This document shows, piece by piece, positions 7,907 through 15,462 of a DNA stretch of 39,884 nt; within the stretch, counting starts at the first letter, position 1, and the number at the start of each line of letters is the position of its first letter. This DNA is from DATAXP01 sp036272935 (GTDB lineage Bacteria; Planctomycetota; Planctomycetia; Pirellulales; PNKZ01). Where the stretch lies: NCBI GenBank assembly GCA_036272935.1, contig DATAXP010000096.1:1-39884 (forward strand), written 5' to 3'. The position numbers and the translations under genes are program-made. A model generated the notes under the pieces. That model did no database searches, was not told the origin of the DNA, and saw nothing but the letters and a program-made list of their open reading frames with translations.

Positions 7907-10420
7907 ATGATATATTTCGGCAATGCGCTGCGATGGACCGTTGGCGTGCTCTGCTGCGCCTGCGCGCTGGCAGGATCGGGCGGCTTGGCCGGGGCAGCGA
8001 CAGGCAGCTTTCAGGTCACCCCGGCCGAGGTGAAGCTGGCCGGCAATTTCGAGCAGGCCCAGCTTGTCGTGACGGCGACTCCATCGACCAAGCAAGCCGC
8101 GACGCCCGACGCCGCTGCGCGGCTCGGCGACCTGACGCGCGGGGCTGAGTTCTCCTCGTCGAACACCAAGGTGGTCACGGTCGATAAGCGCGGCCGGCTG
8201 CTCGCACGCGGCAACGGCCAGGCGATTGTTACGGTCAGCGTATCCGGCGGAGCCGATAAGGTGCAGATGCCCGTCGAGGTTGCCGGCTACACGTCGCAGC
8301 CGAAGGTTGGCTTCGGCGAGCGCATCTCGCCGATTCTCAGCAAGGCGGGATGCAATGCGGCAGCGTGCCACGCCAGCCAGCATGGCAAGGGAGGATTCAA
8401 GCTCTCGGTGTTCGGCTACGACCCGGCAGAAGATTACGCGGCGATCGTGCGCGATCGGCAGGGACGGCGGGTGAACCTGGTCGATCCAGCCCGCAGTCTG
8501 GTGCTGCTCAAGCCGACGTTGTTGATCCCGCACGGCGGCAACCGCCGGTTGAGCGTCGGCAGCGTCGACTACGAGATCGTGCGTGCCTGGTTGGCCTCGG
8601 GCGCGCCGGCCCCATCGAACAGCGAACCGCAGGTGGTTAGTCTGCAAGTCTTCCCGCCGCGGCGGATCGCCAAGGAAGGGGTCTACCAGCAACTGCGTGT
8701 GACGGCCATCTACAGCACCGGCCAGGTCCGCGATGTCACCGCCTGGGCGAAGTTCGACAGCATGGACGAGGGGATCGTCACCGTTACGCCCGACGGGGTG
8801 TGCCGCACGGTGGGTCGCGGCCAAGGGGTAGTGATGGTGCGGTTCGAAGGCCAAGCTGAGCTGTGCCAGGTCGTCGTGCCGTATTCCGACAAGGTCGATC
8901 TGAAGCAGTGGAAGAACAACAACTTCGTCGACGAGCTGGCGGCGGCGAAGTTCCGCGAGATGGGCATCTCGCCGTCGGGTTTGTGCGACGACGGCACATT
9001 CCTCCGCCGTGCGATGCTCGATGCCGTTGGCACCGCGCCGACCTTGGAGGAAACCAAGACATTCCTCGCCTCGAAAGATCCCGACAAGCGCTCGAAGCTG
9101 ATCGATCGCCTGCTGGGGCTCACCGGCGATCCCGCGCTCGACGTACACAACAACGACTACGCGGCCTATTGGTCGATCAAGTGGGCCGACCTCATCCGTT
9201 CCACGAGCGGCACGCTCGGCGAGCAAGGGATGTGGGCCATGCACAACTGGATCAAGGAATCGCTACGGGTCAACAAGCCGTTCGACCAGTTCGTGCGCGA
9301 GCTGGTCACTGCCCAAGGCTCGATCTACCGCAACGGCCCGGCAAACTATTATCGCGTGACGAGCAACCCGCTGGACCTGGCCGAGTCGACTTCGCAGTTG
9401 TTCCTCGGCGTGCGGCTCACGTGTGCCAAGTGCCACCACCATCCGTTCGAGAAATACAGCCAGGACGACTACTACGGCTTCGCCGCCTACTTCGCCCGCG
9501 TGGGGACCAAGACCAGCCAGGAATTCGGCCTGTTCGGCCGCGAGCAGATCGTGCTCGTCAAGAGTACTGGTGAGGTGAAACACCCCAAGAGCGGCAAGAC
9601 GATGGCTCCCAAGCCGCTCGAGGCCGAGCCGTCGGCCGAGGTGCTCGATCGCCGGGTGCCGCTAGCCCAGTGGCTCACGTCGAAGCAGAACAAGTTCTTC
9701 GCCGAGAACCTGGCGAACCGTTACGTGGCGTACCTGCTTGGGCGAGGTCTGGTCGAACCGGTTGACGACCTGCGGGCCACGAACCCGGCCAGCGACACCG
9801 CGCTGCTCGAAGCGTTGTCGAACGATTTCGTCGCCAGCGGGTTCGATATCAAGCAACTGATGCGCAGGATCATGACCTCGCGGCTGTACCAGCTCGATTC
9901 GCAGCCGACGGAAGGAAACTCGAGCGATCACCAGTTCTACAGCCATTACTCGGTGAAGCGCCTGGCGGCCGAGCCGCTGCTGGACGCGATCGACTACGCC
10001 ACCGGCGTGCGCACCAAGTTCAAGAACATGCCCTTGGGAACCCGGGCGATCGAGCTGCCCGATGCCGAATATCCCGATTACTTCCTCACGACGTTCGGCA
10101 AGCCGAAACGGGCCAGCGTCTGCGAATGCGAGCGTTCGCCCGACGAGAACTTGTCGCAGGCGCTGCATACCCTCAACGGCGACACGCTGGCCGCGAAGAT
10201 TGCCAACTCCAAGGGGCGCGTCGCGGCGCTGGTGAAAAGCAAGACGCCGGCCGACGAAGCGATCCGCGAGCTGTACCTGGTGGCGCTATCGCGCGAGCCG
10301 AGCAAGCAAGAGGCGACCAGTTGCCAGAAGCTGCTCAAGGACAGCCCCAACGAAACCGTGTTCTACGAAGACCTGCTTTGGTCACTGATCAACTCGAAGC
10401 AGTTTCTCTTCATTCATTGA
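7907..10420 (+). CDS. DUF1549/DUF1553 'Planctomycete cytochrome' protein with Ig-like domains
   Basis: The exported 837-residue protein starts at ATG 7907, with GGAGGG about eight bases upstream and a hydrophobic signal ending near AGAATG. In order it has a bacterial Ig-like (BIG_2 type) domain (about 34-127), a cytochrome-like segment with the CX4CH motif CNAAACH near residue 149, a second Ig-like domain, a DUF1549 domain with the CAKCHHHPFEKY motif around residue 506, and a C-terminal DUF1553 domain (RVPLAQWLTSKQNKFFAENL onward, with NRYVAYLLGRGLVEPVDDLR). This architecture is typical of planctomycete PSCyt/PSD proteins. The Cys-His motifs suggest c-type heme or metal binding, but no activity is established. 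The neighbouring DUF1501 genes are the usual companions. Confidence 0.9.
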   Translation: MIYFGNALRWTVGVLCCACALAGSGGLAGAATGSFQVTPAEVKLAGNFEQAQLVVTATPSTKQAATPDAAARLGDLTRGAEFSSSNTKVVTVDKRGRLLARGNGQAIVTVSVSGGADKVQMPVEVAGYTSQPKVGFGERISPILSKAGCNAAACHASQHGKGGFKLSVFGYDPAEDYAAIVRDRQGRRVNLVDPARSLVLLKPTLLIPHGGNRRLSVGSVDYEIVRAWLASGAPAPSNSEPQVVSLQVFPPRRIAKEGVYQQLRVTAIYSTGQVRDVTAWAKFDSMDEGIVTVTPDGVCRTVGRGQGVVMVRFEGQAELCQVVVPYSDKVDLKQWKNNNFVDELAAAKFREMGISPSGLCDDGTFLRRAMLDAVGTAPTLEETKTFLASKDPDKRSKLIDRLLGLTGDPALDVHNNDYAAYWSIKWADLIRSTSGTLGEQGMWAMHNWIKESLRVNKPFDQFVRELVTAQGSIYRNGPANYYRVTSNPLDLAESTSQLFLGVRLTCAKCHHHPFEKYSQDDYYGFAAYFARVGTKTSQEFGLFGREQIVLVKSTGEVKHPKSGKTMAPKPLEAEPSAEVLDRRVPLAQWLTSKQNKFFAENLANRYVAYLLGRGLVEPVDDLRATNPASDTALLEALSNDFVASGFDIKQLMRRIMTSRLYQLDSQPTEGNSSDHQFYSHYSVKRLAAEPLLDAIDYATGVRTKFKNMPLGTRAIELPDAEYPDYFLTTFGKPKRASVCECERSPDENLSQALHTLNGDTLAAKIANSKGRVAALVKSKTPADEAIRELYLVALSREPSKQEATSCQKLLKDSPNETVFYEDLLWSLINSKQFLFIH

Positions 10421-10434
10421 CCTTACTTTCTTTA

Positions 10435-10496
10435 CAGAAGGACGCGAAGGGCGCAAAGCCGGCATGAAGGGTCTTTGCGACCTTCGCGAGCTTCTG
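10435..10496. repeat. Long imperfect intergenic hairpin
   Basis: CAGAAGGACGCGAAGGGCGC (from 10435) and CGACCTTCGCGAGCTTCTG (to 10496) pair as a stem of about 25 bp around a loop near 10460-10470. It sits 14 bases after the stop of the DUF1549/DUF1553 gene. The type resembles the AAGGACGCGAAGG dispersed palindromes of planctomycetes. There is no T-run, so it is probably a dispersed repeat that may act on the transcript rather than a canonical terminator. Confidence 0.7.
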
Positions 10497-10526
10497 TTGA
10501 AGACATTTCGGCAGGTGCGAGGGACT

Positions 10527-12623
10527 ATGAAGCGCGTGATTCTCGTCTGGATGAGCGCCCTGACGTTTATGGTTCCCATCTGCGCGCAGGAGTTCACCAG
10601 CTATCCGATGGTGCTCGACTGCAACCCATTGGCAGCGCAGGTCGGCACGACTTCCGAACACGTGGTGAAGGCGCGGTACGGCCTGGCCGGCGCGTTTCAG
10701 GTGCTCGTCACGGGCCGCAGCGTGAACGGCGAAGTGGTCGAGGTGTCGGAGCCGAAGACTAAGAGCAAGGATGCGTTCTACACCACCGTCAAGCTGCGGT
10801 TCACCGTGGCCGAGGACGCGATGCCCGGGGTGCGCGACTTCCGCGTCGCCACGCCGCACGGAGCGTCGACCTTGGGGCAGTTGGTCGTCGTGCGCGATCC
10901 GGTGGTCGTCGAGGACAGCAAGAAAAGCAACGACACGCCGGCAGGCGCCGTGGCGATCGAGCTGCCGGCCGCCGTGTGCGGGGCGATCGAGAAGGCTGAG
11001 GATGTCGACTACTACAAGTTCCATGCAAAGGCTGGCGAGTCGCTGGTGTTCAACGCGCAGTCGTCGCGTTGCGAAGACCGCATCCACGACCTGCAGTCGC
11101 ACTCCGATCCAATCCTCACGCTGCGCAACAGCCAGGGGACGGTGCTCGGCATGAGCGACAATTTCTTCCGGGCCGACCCGCTGCTGATGCACCGCTTCGA
11201 GCACGAGGGCGATTACACGTTAGAAATCCGCGACGTGCGCTACCAGAGCAGCCCCTATTGGCAGTACGTGATCCAGATCAACGATCGGTCCCTGGTGACC
11301 AATGTGTTCCCGCTGGCATTGGTTGCCGAGCGACCGACGCGCGTCGAGCTGGTGGGCTTCAATCTGCCCAAGGAGCGTTTTGCGACGGTGACCGTGGCGC
11401 ACGACCTGGAGGAAGGGCCGCAATGGGTCGAGCTGCCCCAGAGCGTGGGAGCCAGCGATCCGGTGCCGGTCGTCGTCAGCCGCTTACCGCTGGTCGCCGC
11501 CTCGGGCAAGAACACTGCTCGGGCCCAGGCGCAGCAGATCGAAGCGCCTGCGGGCATCAACGGTCGACTGTCCGCCCCCGGCGAGATGCACTACTTCACC
11601 TTCGACGCCAAGAAAGGGGAACGGTTCACGCTCTCGGTGATCGCCCGCTGCCACGAATCGGCGCTCGACCCGGTGATTTCGATCTTCAACGAGAAGAACT
11701 CGCGGCTGGTCGAGAACGACGATTTTCTGCTGCACCGTATGACGGTACCCGATCCACGAGTTGAGAACTGGACCGCCCCGGCCGACGGTCGCTACACGGT
11801 CGAGGTGCGTGACCTGCAATGGCAGGGTGGCCCGGAGTTCGTGTACTACCTGGCCTTCATGCGGGCGGAACCTGGCTTCGAGCTGGTAGTCGACGGTGAC
11901 AAGCTGAACGTGCCTGCCGGCGGAGCGGCGACGATATTCGTCCGTGCCTTCCGCAAGGGAGGATTCACGGGCGAGATTCAGCTTGCCGTCGAAGGTGCGC
12001 CCAAAGGCATGCGGGTTCACTGCGGCCGCATCCTCGCCGGCGAGAACGACGGTTCGATCGTCATCGAATCCGGAGGGAGCGACGCGAAACCGGTGGCCGC
12101 CAACCTGCGTATCACTGGGATCGCCAAGGTCGACGACAATTCCGACAAGACGCTCACCGTGGCGGGACGCCCCTGGCAAGAAACGTACATGCCCGGTGGC
12201 GGCCGCGGCATGTTCCCGGTCGAGATGTTCACCGTAGTGCAGACCGAACCACTCGATGTTGGCGCGGTGAAGATTGCGCCTCGCGAGATCACACTCAAAC
12301 CCGGCGAGTCAAAGAAGATCGAAGTCACCGTCGAGCGGGCTAAGGATTTCTCCAAGAACGTGACGCTCGACGTCGCCTACCGTCACGGCACCGGCAGCGC
12401 CAGTTCGGATTGCTTGCCCAAGGGGGTGACCGTCGACGACAAGAAGAGCAAAAGCGTGCTCACCGGCACCACGACCACCGGCTACCTGATGCTCACCGCC
12501 GCCAAGGACGCCAAGCCGGTCGAGAAGCAGCAGGTAAGCGTGCTGGCGAAGGTGTCGATCAACTTCGTGATGAGCATGACCTACTCATCCGCCCCGCTGC
12601 TAGTGACGGTGACGGAGAAGTAA
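10527..12623 (+). CDS. Exported protein with two PPC-type domains
   Basis: I chose ATG 10527 because GAGGG lies just upstream and the product then starts with a clean signal peptide, MKRVILVWMSALTFMVPICA. The upstream extension to 10464 is encoded by the hairpin repeat. The 698-residue protein has two bacterial pre-peptidase C-terminal-like beta domains: one with DVDYYKFHAKAGESLVFNAQ and GDYTLEIRDVRY, the other with EMHYFTFDAKKGERFTLSVI and DGRYTVEVRDLQW. Further beta-sandwich-like segments follow, with GGFTGEIQLAVEGAPKGM and LKPGESKKIEVTVERAKDFS. No catalytic domain is visible. It probably serves as an extracellular binding module acting with the DUF1549/DUF1553 protein, with which it is likely co-transcribed. 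Confidence 0.85.
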   Translation: MKRVILVWMSALTFMVPICAQEFTSYPMVLDCNPLAAQVGTTSEHVVKARYGLAGAFQVLVTGRSVNGEVVEVSEPKTKSKDAFYTTVKLRFTVAEDAMPGVRDFRVATPHGASTLGQLVVVRDPVVVEDSKKSNDTPAGAVAIELPAAVCGAIEKAEDVDYYKFHAKAGESLVFNAQSSRCEDRIHDLQSHSDPILTLRNSQGTVLGMSDNFFRADPLLMHRFEHEGDYTLEIRDVRYQSSPYWQYVIQINDRSLVTNVFPLALVAERPTRVELVGFNLPKERFATVTVAHDLEEGPQWVELPQSVGASDPVPVVVSRLPLVAASGKNTARAQAQQIEAPAGINGRLSAPGEMHYFTFDAKKGERFTLSVIARCHESALDPVISIFNEKNSRLVENDDFLLHRMTVPDPRVENWTAPADGRYTVEVRDLQWQGGPEFVYYLAFMRAEPGFELVVDGDKLNVPAGGAATIFVRAFRKGGFTGEIQLAVEGAPKGMRVHCGRILAGENDGSIVIESGGSDAKPVAANLRITGIAKVDDNSDKTLTVAGRPWQETYMPGGGRGMFPVEMFTVVQTEPLDVGAVKIAPREITLKPGESKKIEVTVERAKDFSKNVTLDVAYRHGTGSASSDCLPKGVTVDDKKSKSVLTGTTTTGYLMLTAAKDAKPVEKQQVSVLAKVSINFVMSMTYSSAPLLVTVTEK

Positions 12624-12634
12624 CACGCCGACGT

Positions 12635-12694
12635 TTAGCCGACGAGCTTGCTCGCCGCGTTGTGCTAAACGCGGCGGACGAGTCCGCCGGCTAA
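12635..12694. repeat. Cloverleaf-shaped intergenic palindrome
   Basis: An outer 7-bp stem, TTAGCCG (12635-12641) with CGGCTAA (12688-12694), encloses three small hairpins: CGAGC/GCTCG around TT, CCGCGTT/AACGCGG, and CGGAC/GTCCG. It lies between the PPC-protein stop and the isomerase-like gene. Together the four stems form a tRNA-sized cloverleaf, but with no tRNA anticodon or acceptor features. Confidence 0.7.
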
Positions 12695-12770
12695 CCCACT
12701 TGCGTCGCGCCCGCCTCGCACGCACAATTGGGACTCTTCCCAGCTCCTCACCCCGTCGAGTCGCGCGCCG

Positions 12771-13784
12771 ATGTCTGAAAATCCCAGCGTCATTCTCAGC
12801 GGTTTCGCCGACGAGGCCGCCAACCAGAAGACCGCCGTCCAGCAGTTCTCGGCCTTCGCCGCGCTGGGCCTTCAGTACTACAGCGTCCGCTGGATCGACG
12901 CCGGCGAAGGGATCAAGAACGTCATGCAGCTCACGATGAAGGAGATCGGCCATCTTCGTCATCTGGAAGACGAGTACGGGCTGAATGTCTGCTCGATCGG
13001 TTCGCCGATCGGCAAGATCAAGCTGGTCGACAAGGCCGACGGCACCAGCAATCGCTTCGTGCCGTTGAAGAAATACCTGGCCAAGGACGTGAAGCGCGTC
13101 TGCGAGATCGCCCACGCCTTCGAGACCAAGCTGATCCGCGGCTTCTCGTTCTATCCGCCAAAGGACGAGGACCCCTGGGAGTTCGTCCCGCAGGCGGTCG
13201 ACTACCTCGGCCAGATCGCCGAGGCGTGCCACCGCTCCGACCTGACGTTCGGCCTTGAGATCGAAGCGAACCTTGTCGGCCAGTCGGGCGAGCTGATGGC
13301 GGCCATCCAGAAGAAGGTGAACCATCCGGCGATGGTGCTGATCTTCGACGCCGCGAACATGCTCTGCCAGGGTTACACTGCGGCCGGACTGTTTGAGCAG
13401 TATCTGCACATGAAGCCCTACATCGGTTGGATGCACATCAAGGACTACTGCCATCCGCACCCGCCGAAGCGCGTGGGGCACGTCGACGAGGAAGCGATCA
13501 AGCACTTCGTGCCGGCCGACATCGGCCACTCGGCGCACGAGGCAATCCTGCGCGACTTCCGCGACAGCATCCCGAAGCTGCACCAGAAGCTGCACCGCCG
13601 CGGCATCCCGGGCGTGTTCCTCGATCTCGAACCGCATGTGAAGGGAGGGGGCCAGTTCGGCGGCTTCAGCGGTCCCGACGGCTTCGGCGTGGCACTACGC
13701 GGCCTATGCCGCGTGCTCGACTACGCGCGCATCGACTACCACCTCCGCGACTTCGCCGACATCCAAGCGGCGCGCGGTTTCTGA
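12771..13784 (+). CDS. Sugar phosphate isomerase/epimerase-like TIM-barrel protein
   Basis: The 337-residue protein fits the xylose isomerase-like/AP endonuclease 2 superfamily. It has an N-terminal strand LSGFADEAANQK and LEIEANLVGQSGE, LIFDAANMLCQGY, WMHIKDYCHPHP and VFLDLEPHVKGGGQFGGF in order. The Glu, Asp, His and Glu in these four segments match the usual divalent-metal ligands of the barrel. Likely activities are isomerisation or epimerisation of a sugar or sugar phosphate; the substrate cannot be told. ATG 12771 gives the family N-terminus. The gene stands alone between two repeat-bearing gaps, so context gives no pathway. Confidence 0.85.
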   Translation: MSENPSVILSGFADEAANQKTAVQQFSAFAALGLQYYSVRWIDAGEGIKNVMQLTMKEIGHLRHLEDEYGLNVCSIGSPIGKIKLVDKADGTSNRFVPLKKYLAKDVKRVCEIAHAFETKLIRGFSFYPPKDEDPWEFVPQAVDYLGQIAEACHRSDLTFGLEIEANLVGQSGELMAAIQKKVNHPAMVLIFDAANMLCQGYTAAGLFEQYLHMKPYIGWMHIKDYCHPHPPKRVGHVDEEAIKHFVPADIGHSAHEAILRDFRDSIPKLHQKLHRRGIPGVFLDLEPHVKGGGQFGGFSGPDGFGVALRGLCRVLDYARIDYHLRDFADIQAARGF

Positions 13785-13834
13785 ATTCGCGAGGGCGTTA
13801 TAACCGGCGGCCGTATCGCCTCGACGCAAACTAC

Positions 13835-13936
13835 GCCCTTCTCCCTTCGGGAGAAGGTGGCCGAAGGCCGGATGAGGGCGAGGTGCGATCGACCCCGCGT
13901 ACCTGCTTCTCTCTCACCCGGCCGCGGCGGCGGTGG
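13835..13936 (+). repeat. Dispersed repeat, copy 1
   Basis: This begins GCCCTTCTCCCTTCGGGAGA, an internal hairpin. It contains a 29-bp core (13850-13878, ending CCGGATGAGGG) identical to the copy at 15256-15284, and ends in GCCGCGGCGGCGG. It abuts the 3' end of the deoxyribosyltransferase-like gene. Elements of this type are widespread in bacterial intergenic regions. Confidence 0.8.
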
Positions 13937-13951
13937 TCGTGAACGGCACGG

Positions 13952-15109
13952 TTACGCGTCGTTTACCGCGAAAGTCGCTTTCGGGTAGTACGTCAAAATT
14001 GGATTGTCCCCCGATGCGCCGGCAGCCATTGCCTGTCGGACGAAATTCGCGATTCCAGCCCGGTGGGTATCAAGTTCCGCAATTGCCTCATGGACATCGT
14101 CTAATGCGATCGTGATCGTCCGGAAGTTGGCAACATCGAACGGTATCTTATCTCCTTTGCGGATCAAGTGGACGGTTGGCTTGCCTGTCACATGGCGTAG
14201 GCAAAGCTCATAAAACACATTCGGATTCTCGTAAGACAAATCGGCGATCACTAGCGCGCTATTTAAGATATGCTCGACGATCTGCTTTGAGATCATTCCA
14301 GGTTCGGCAATTTCATCCGCGCGAACCACTTTCAAGGCTTGCTCGTCGAGCGCCCTTCGGACGTACTGGTTAAGGATTGTGTCCGAATGTTGTCGATGCT
14401 TCCTCTTTTCGGCGTCATCGGATTTGGCGTCCCCGATTGGCGCGATGAAAAAACAGATTTTTGAAAAATCCACCGAGTCGGTCTCACGGAACGACTTTGT
14501 CGCCGCGGTCGCCCCGTTGTGGCTTGACGCACGTTCGTCTCCAGCGCGAGCCAGGTCGTCAAGCGCATCCTCGATTGCCAAGAGATGCTTGCTGCCGCCG
14601 ATCGTCTTCAGCAACCCAACGTAACTCGCATTGCCGATGAAAACGTCTACGCACGGCTGGCGGTCTCCCTTGTCTAGGTCATGAAGCGCGTCCTGCATGA
14701 TTTCGAGCGCGGGCATCGGCTTTCCATGATAGATGTCGTAGAGCTTCTTGAACGACGGAACGCTTGCAATAGAGAGCTCAAACGCTGCCTGCCGGCGCGC
14801 ACGCGGGGCTGCCGTAGGATCGACTACCATTCGGCCACGTTCGGTGAGCTTAAGCTCTTCAGCACTGTGGTGGCCTTCCGTCATTGCGTACTTGGCGGAA
14901 TTCGTTATTGCATCACGCGTTGCTTGACTGCTCGGGCTCATGTCCATCAGCTGCAACAATCGCAACCTTCGGACCGGCTCTCCAGCTGCGTGCTGCATGA
15001 TTCCCAAAGGTATCTTCAGCGCTTCCTCAAAGGTGGTGACGGGGTATGGTTTTCGCCCGCGCCTTCGATGAGCTGCGCCAGCCTTCGTGCCTTCTACGCG
15101 CTTCGCCAT
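13952..15109 (-). CDS. Winged-helix-like plus nucleoside 2-deoxyribosyltransferase-like protein, possible conflict effector
   Basis: I chose ATG 15109 (385 residues) because AAGG lies upstream and longer frames run into a repeat. Residues ~24-99 look like a winged-helix-like domain (ITNSAKYAMTEGHH, LKLTERGRMVVDP). Residues ~100-200 are a helical region of unknown type. Residues ~215-340 form a Rossmann-like domain: KICFFIAPIGD, VVRADEIAEPGMISKQI, LVIADLSYENPNVFYELCLR, then GKPTVHLIRKG. The NPNVFYEL block with its Glu (E301) resembles the catalytic Glu block of nucleoside 2-deoxyribosyltransferases. Such domains occur in nucleotide-centred bacterial conflict systems. It is monocistronic and its base composition is less GC-rich than its neighbours. 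Function is inferred, not shown; a nucleotide-sensing regulator is an alternative. Confidence 0.72.
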   Translation of the reverse strand: MAKRVEGTKAGAAHRRRGRKPYPVTTFEEALKIPLGIMQHAAGEPVRRLRLLQLMDMSPSSQATRDAITNSAKYAMTEGHHSAEELKLTERGRMVVDPTAAPRARRQAAFELSIASVPSFKKLYDIYHGKPMPALEIMQDALHDLDKGDRQPCVDVFIGNASYVGLLKTIGGSKHLLAIEDALDDLARAGDERASSHNGATAATKSFRETDSVDFSKICFFIAPIGDAKSDDAEKRKHRQHSDTILNQYVRRALDEQALKVVRADEIAEPGMISKQIVEHILNSALVIADLSYENPNVFYELCLRHVTGKPTVHLIRKGDKIPFDVANFRTITIALDDVHEAIAELDTHRAGIANFVRQAMAAGASGDNPILTYYPKATFAVNDA

Positions 15110-15233
15110 GATTTGACCTTGGGCTGCGGATGCAAATGCGTCGTTGGGACCAACCCCGCGATCCGACAACATAGTGATCGGTTTCCGGCGGAATACCATA
15201 CGAACACTAGGCCAGCACAGCCAACTGCCGCTT

Positions 15234-15368
15234 GCCCTTCTCCCACCGGCCGACCGGAGAAGGTGGCCGAAGGCCGGATGAGGGTGCAGCGGAGGGACGC
15301 CGTGTACCCGCTTCGCCCTCACCAGGCCGCCGCGGCGGCGGCCACCCTCTCCCGAAGGGCGAGGGGTA
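15234..15368 (+). repeat. Dispersed repeat, copy 2 (within a 353-bp gene-free stretch)
   Basis: This copy has the same orientation as copy 1. It starts GCCCTTCTCCC, has the identical 29-bp core at 15256-15284, and ends GGCCGCCGCGGCGGCGGCC and CTCTCCCGAAGGGCGAGGGG. It fills much of the gap between the deoxyribosyltransferase-like gene (start 15109) and gcvT (15463). Apart from the presumed promoters I see nothing else in this gap. Confidence 0.8.
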
Positions 15369-15449
15369 CTGGAACATGCCACGCGAATGTTTCAAACCTT
15401 GGAGGTAATGCAACTTGCGCCGGCCCCTGGTCGCGCGGTGCGCCTCCGG

Positions 15450-15455
15450 TACAAT
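15450..15455 (+). promoter_or_regulatory. Candidate -10 box of the gcv operon
   Basis: TACAAT (five of six consensus bases) ends seven bases before the gcvT start ATG 15463, with only weak -35 resemblance upstream. If used, transcription would start at or next to the ATG, giving a leaderless message. No Shine-Dalgarno sequence is visible, which agrees. Confidence 0.35.
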
Positions 15456-15462
15456 GCCGGCC

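Noticed and set aside
7586..9244. 552-residue open frame on the minus strand
   Set aside because: It is antisense to the well-supported DUF1549/DUF1553 gene and lacks any recognisable motif; such long shadow frames are common in GC-rich DNA.
12635..12694. tRNA gene suggested by the cloverleaf shape
   Set aside because: There is no anticodon-loop, T-loop or CCA-end sequence; the arms are GC-rich palindromes seen also at 24116-24163.
12600..13637. 345-residue minus-strand frame over the isomerase-like gene
   Set aside because: The plus-strand protein carries the metal-ligand blocks of the TIM barrel, and the minus frame has no motif.
15110..15382. N-terminal extension of the deoxyribosyltransferase-like gene up to 15382
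   Set aside because: The added 91 residues are read from the dispersed repeat and from sequence lacking similarity; ATG 15109 has a ribosome-binding site.
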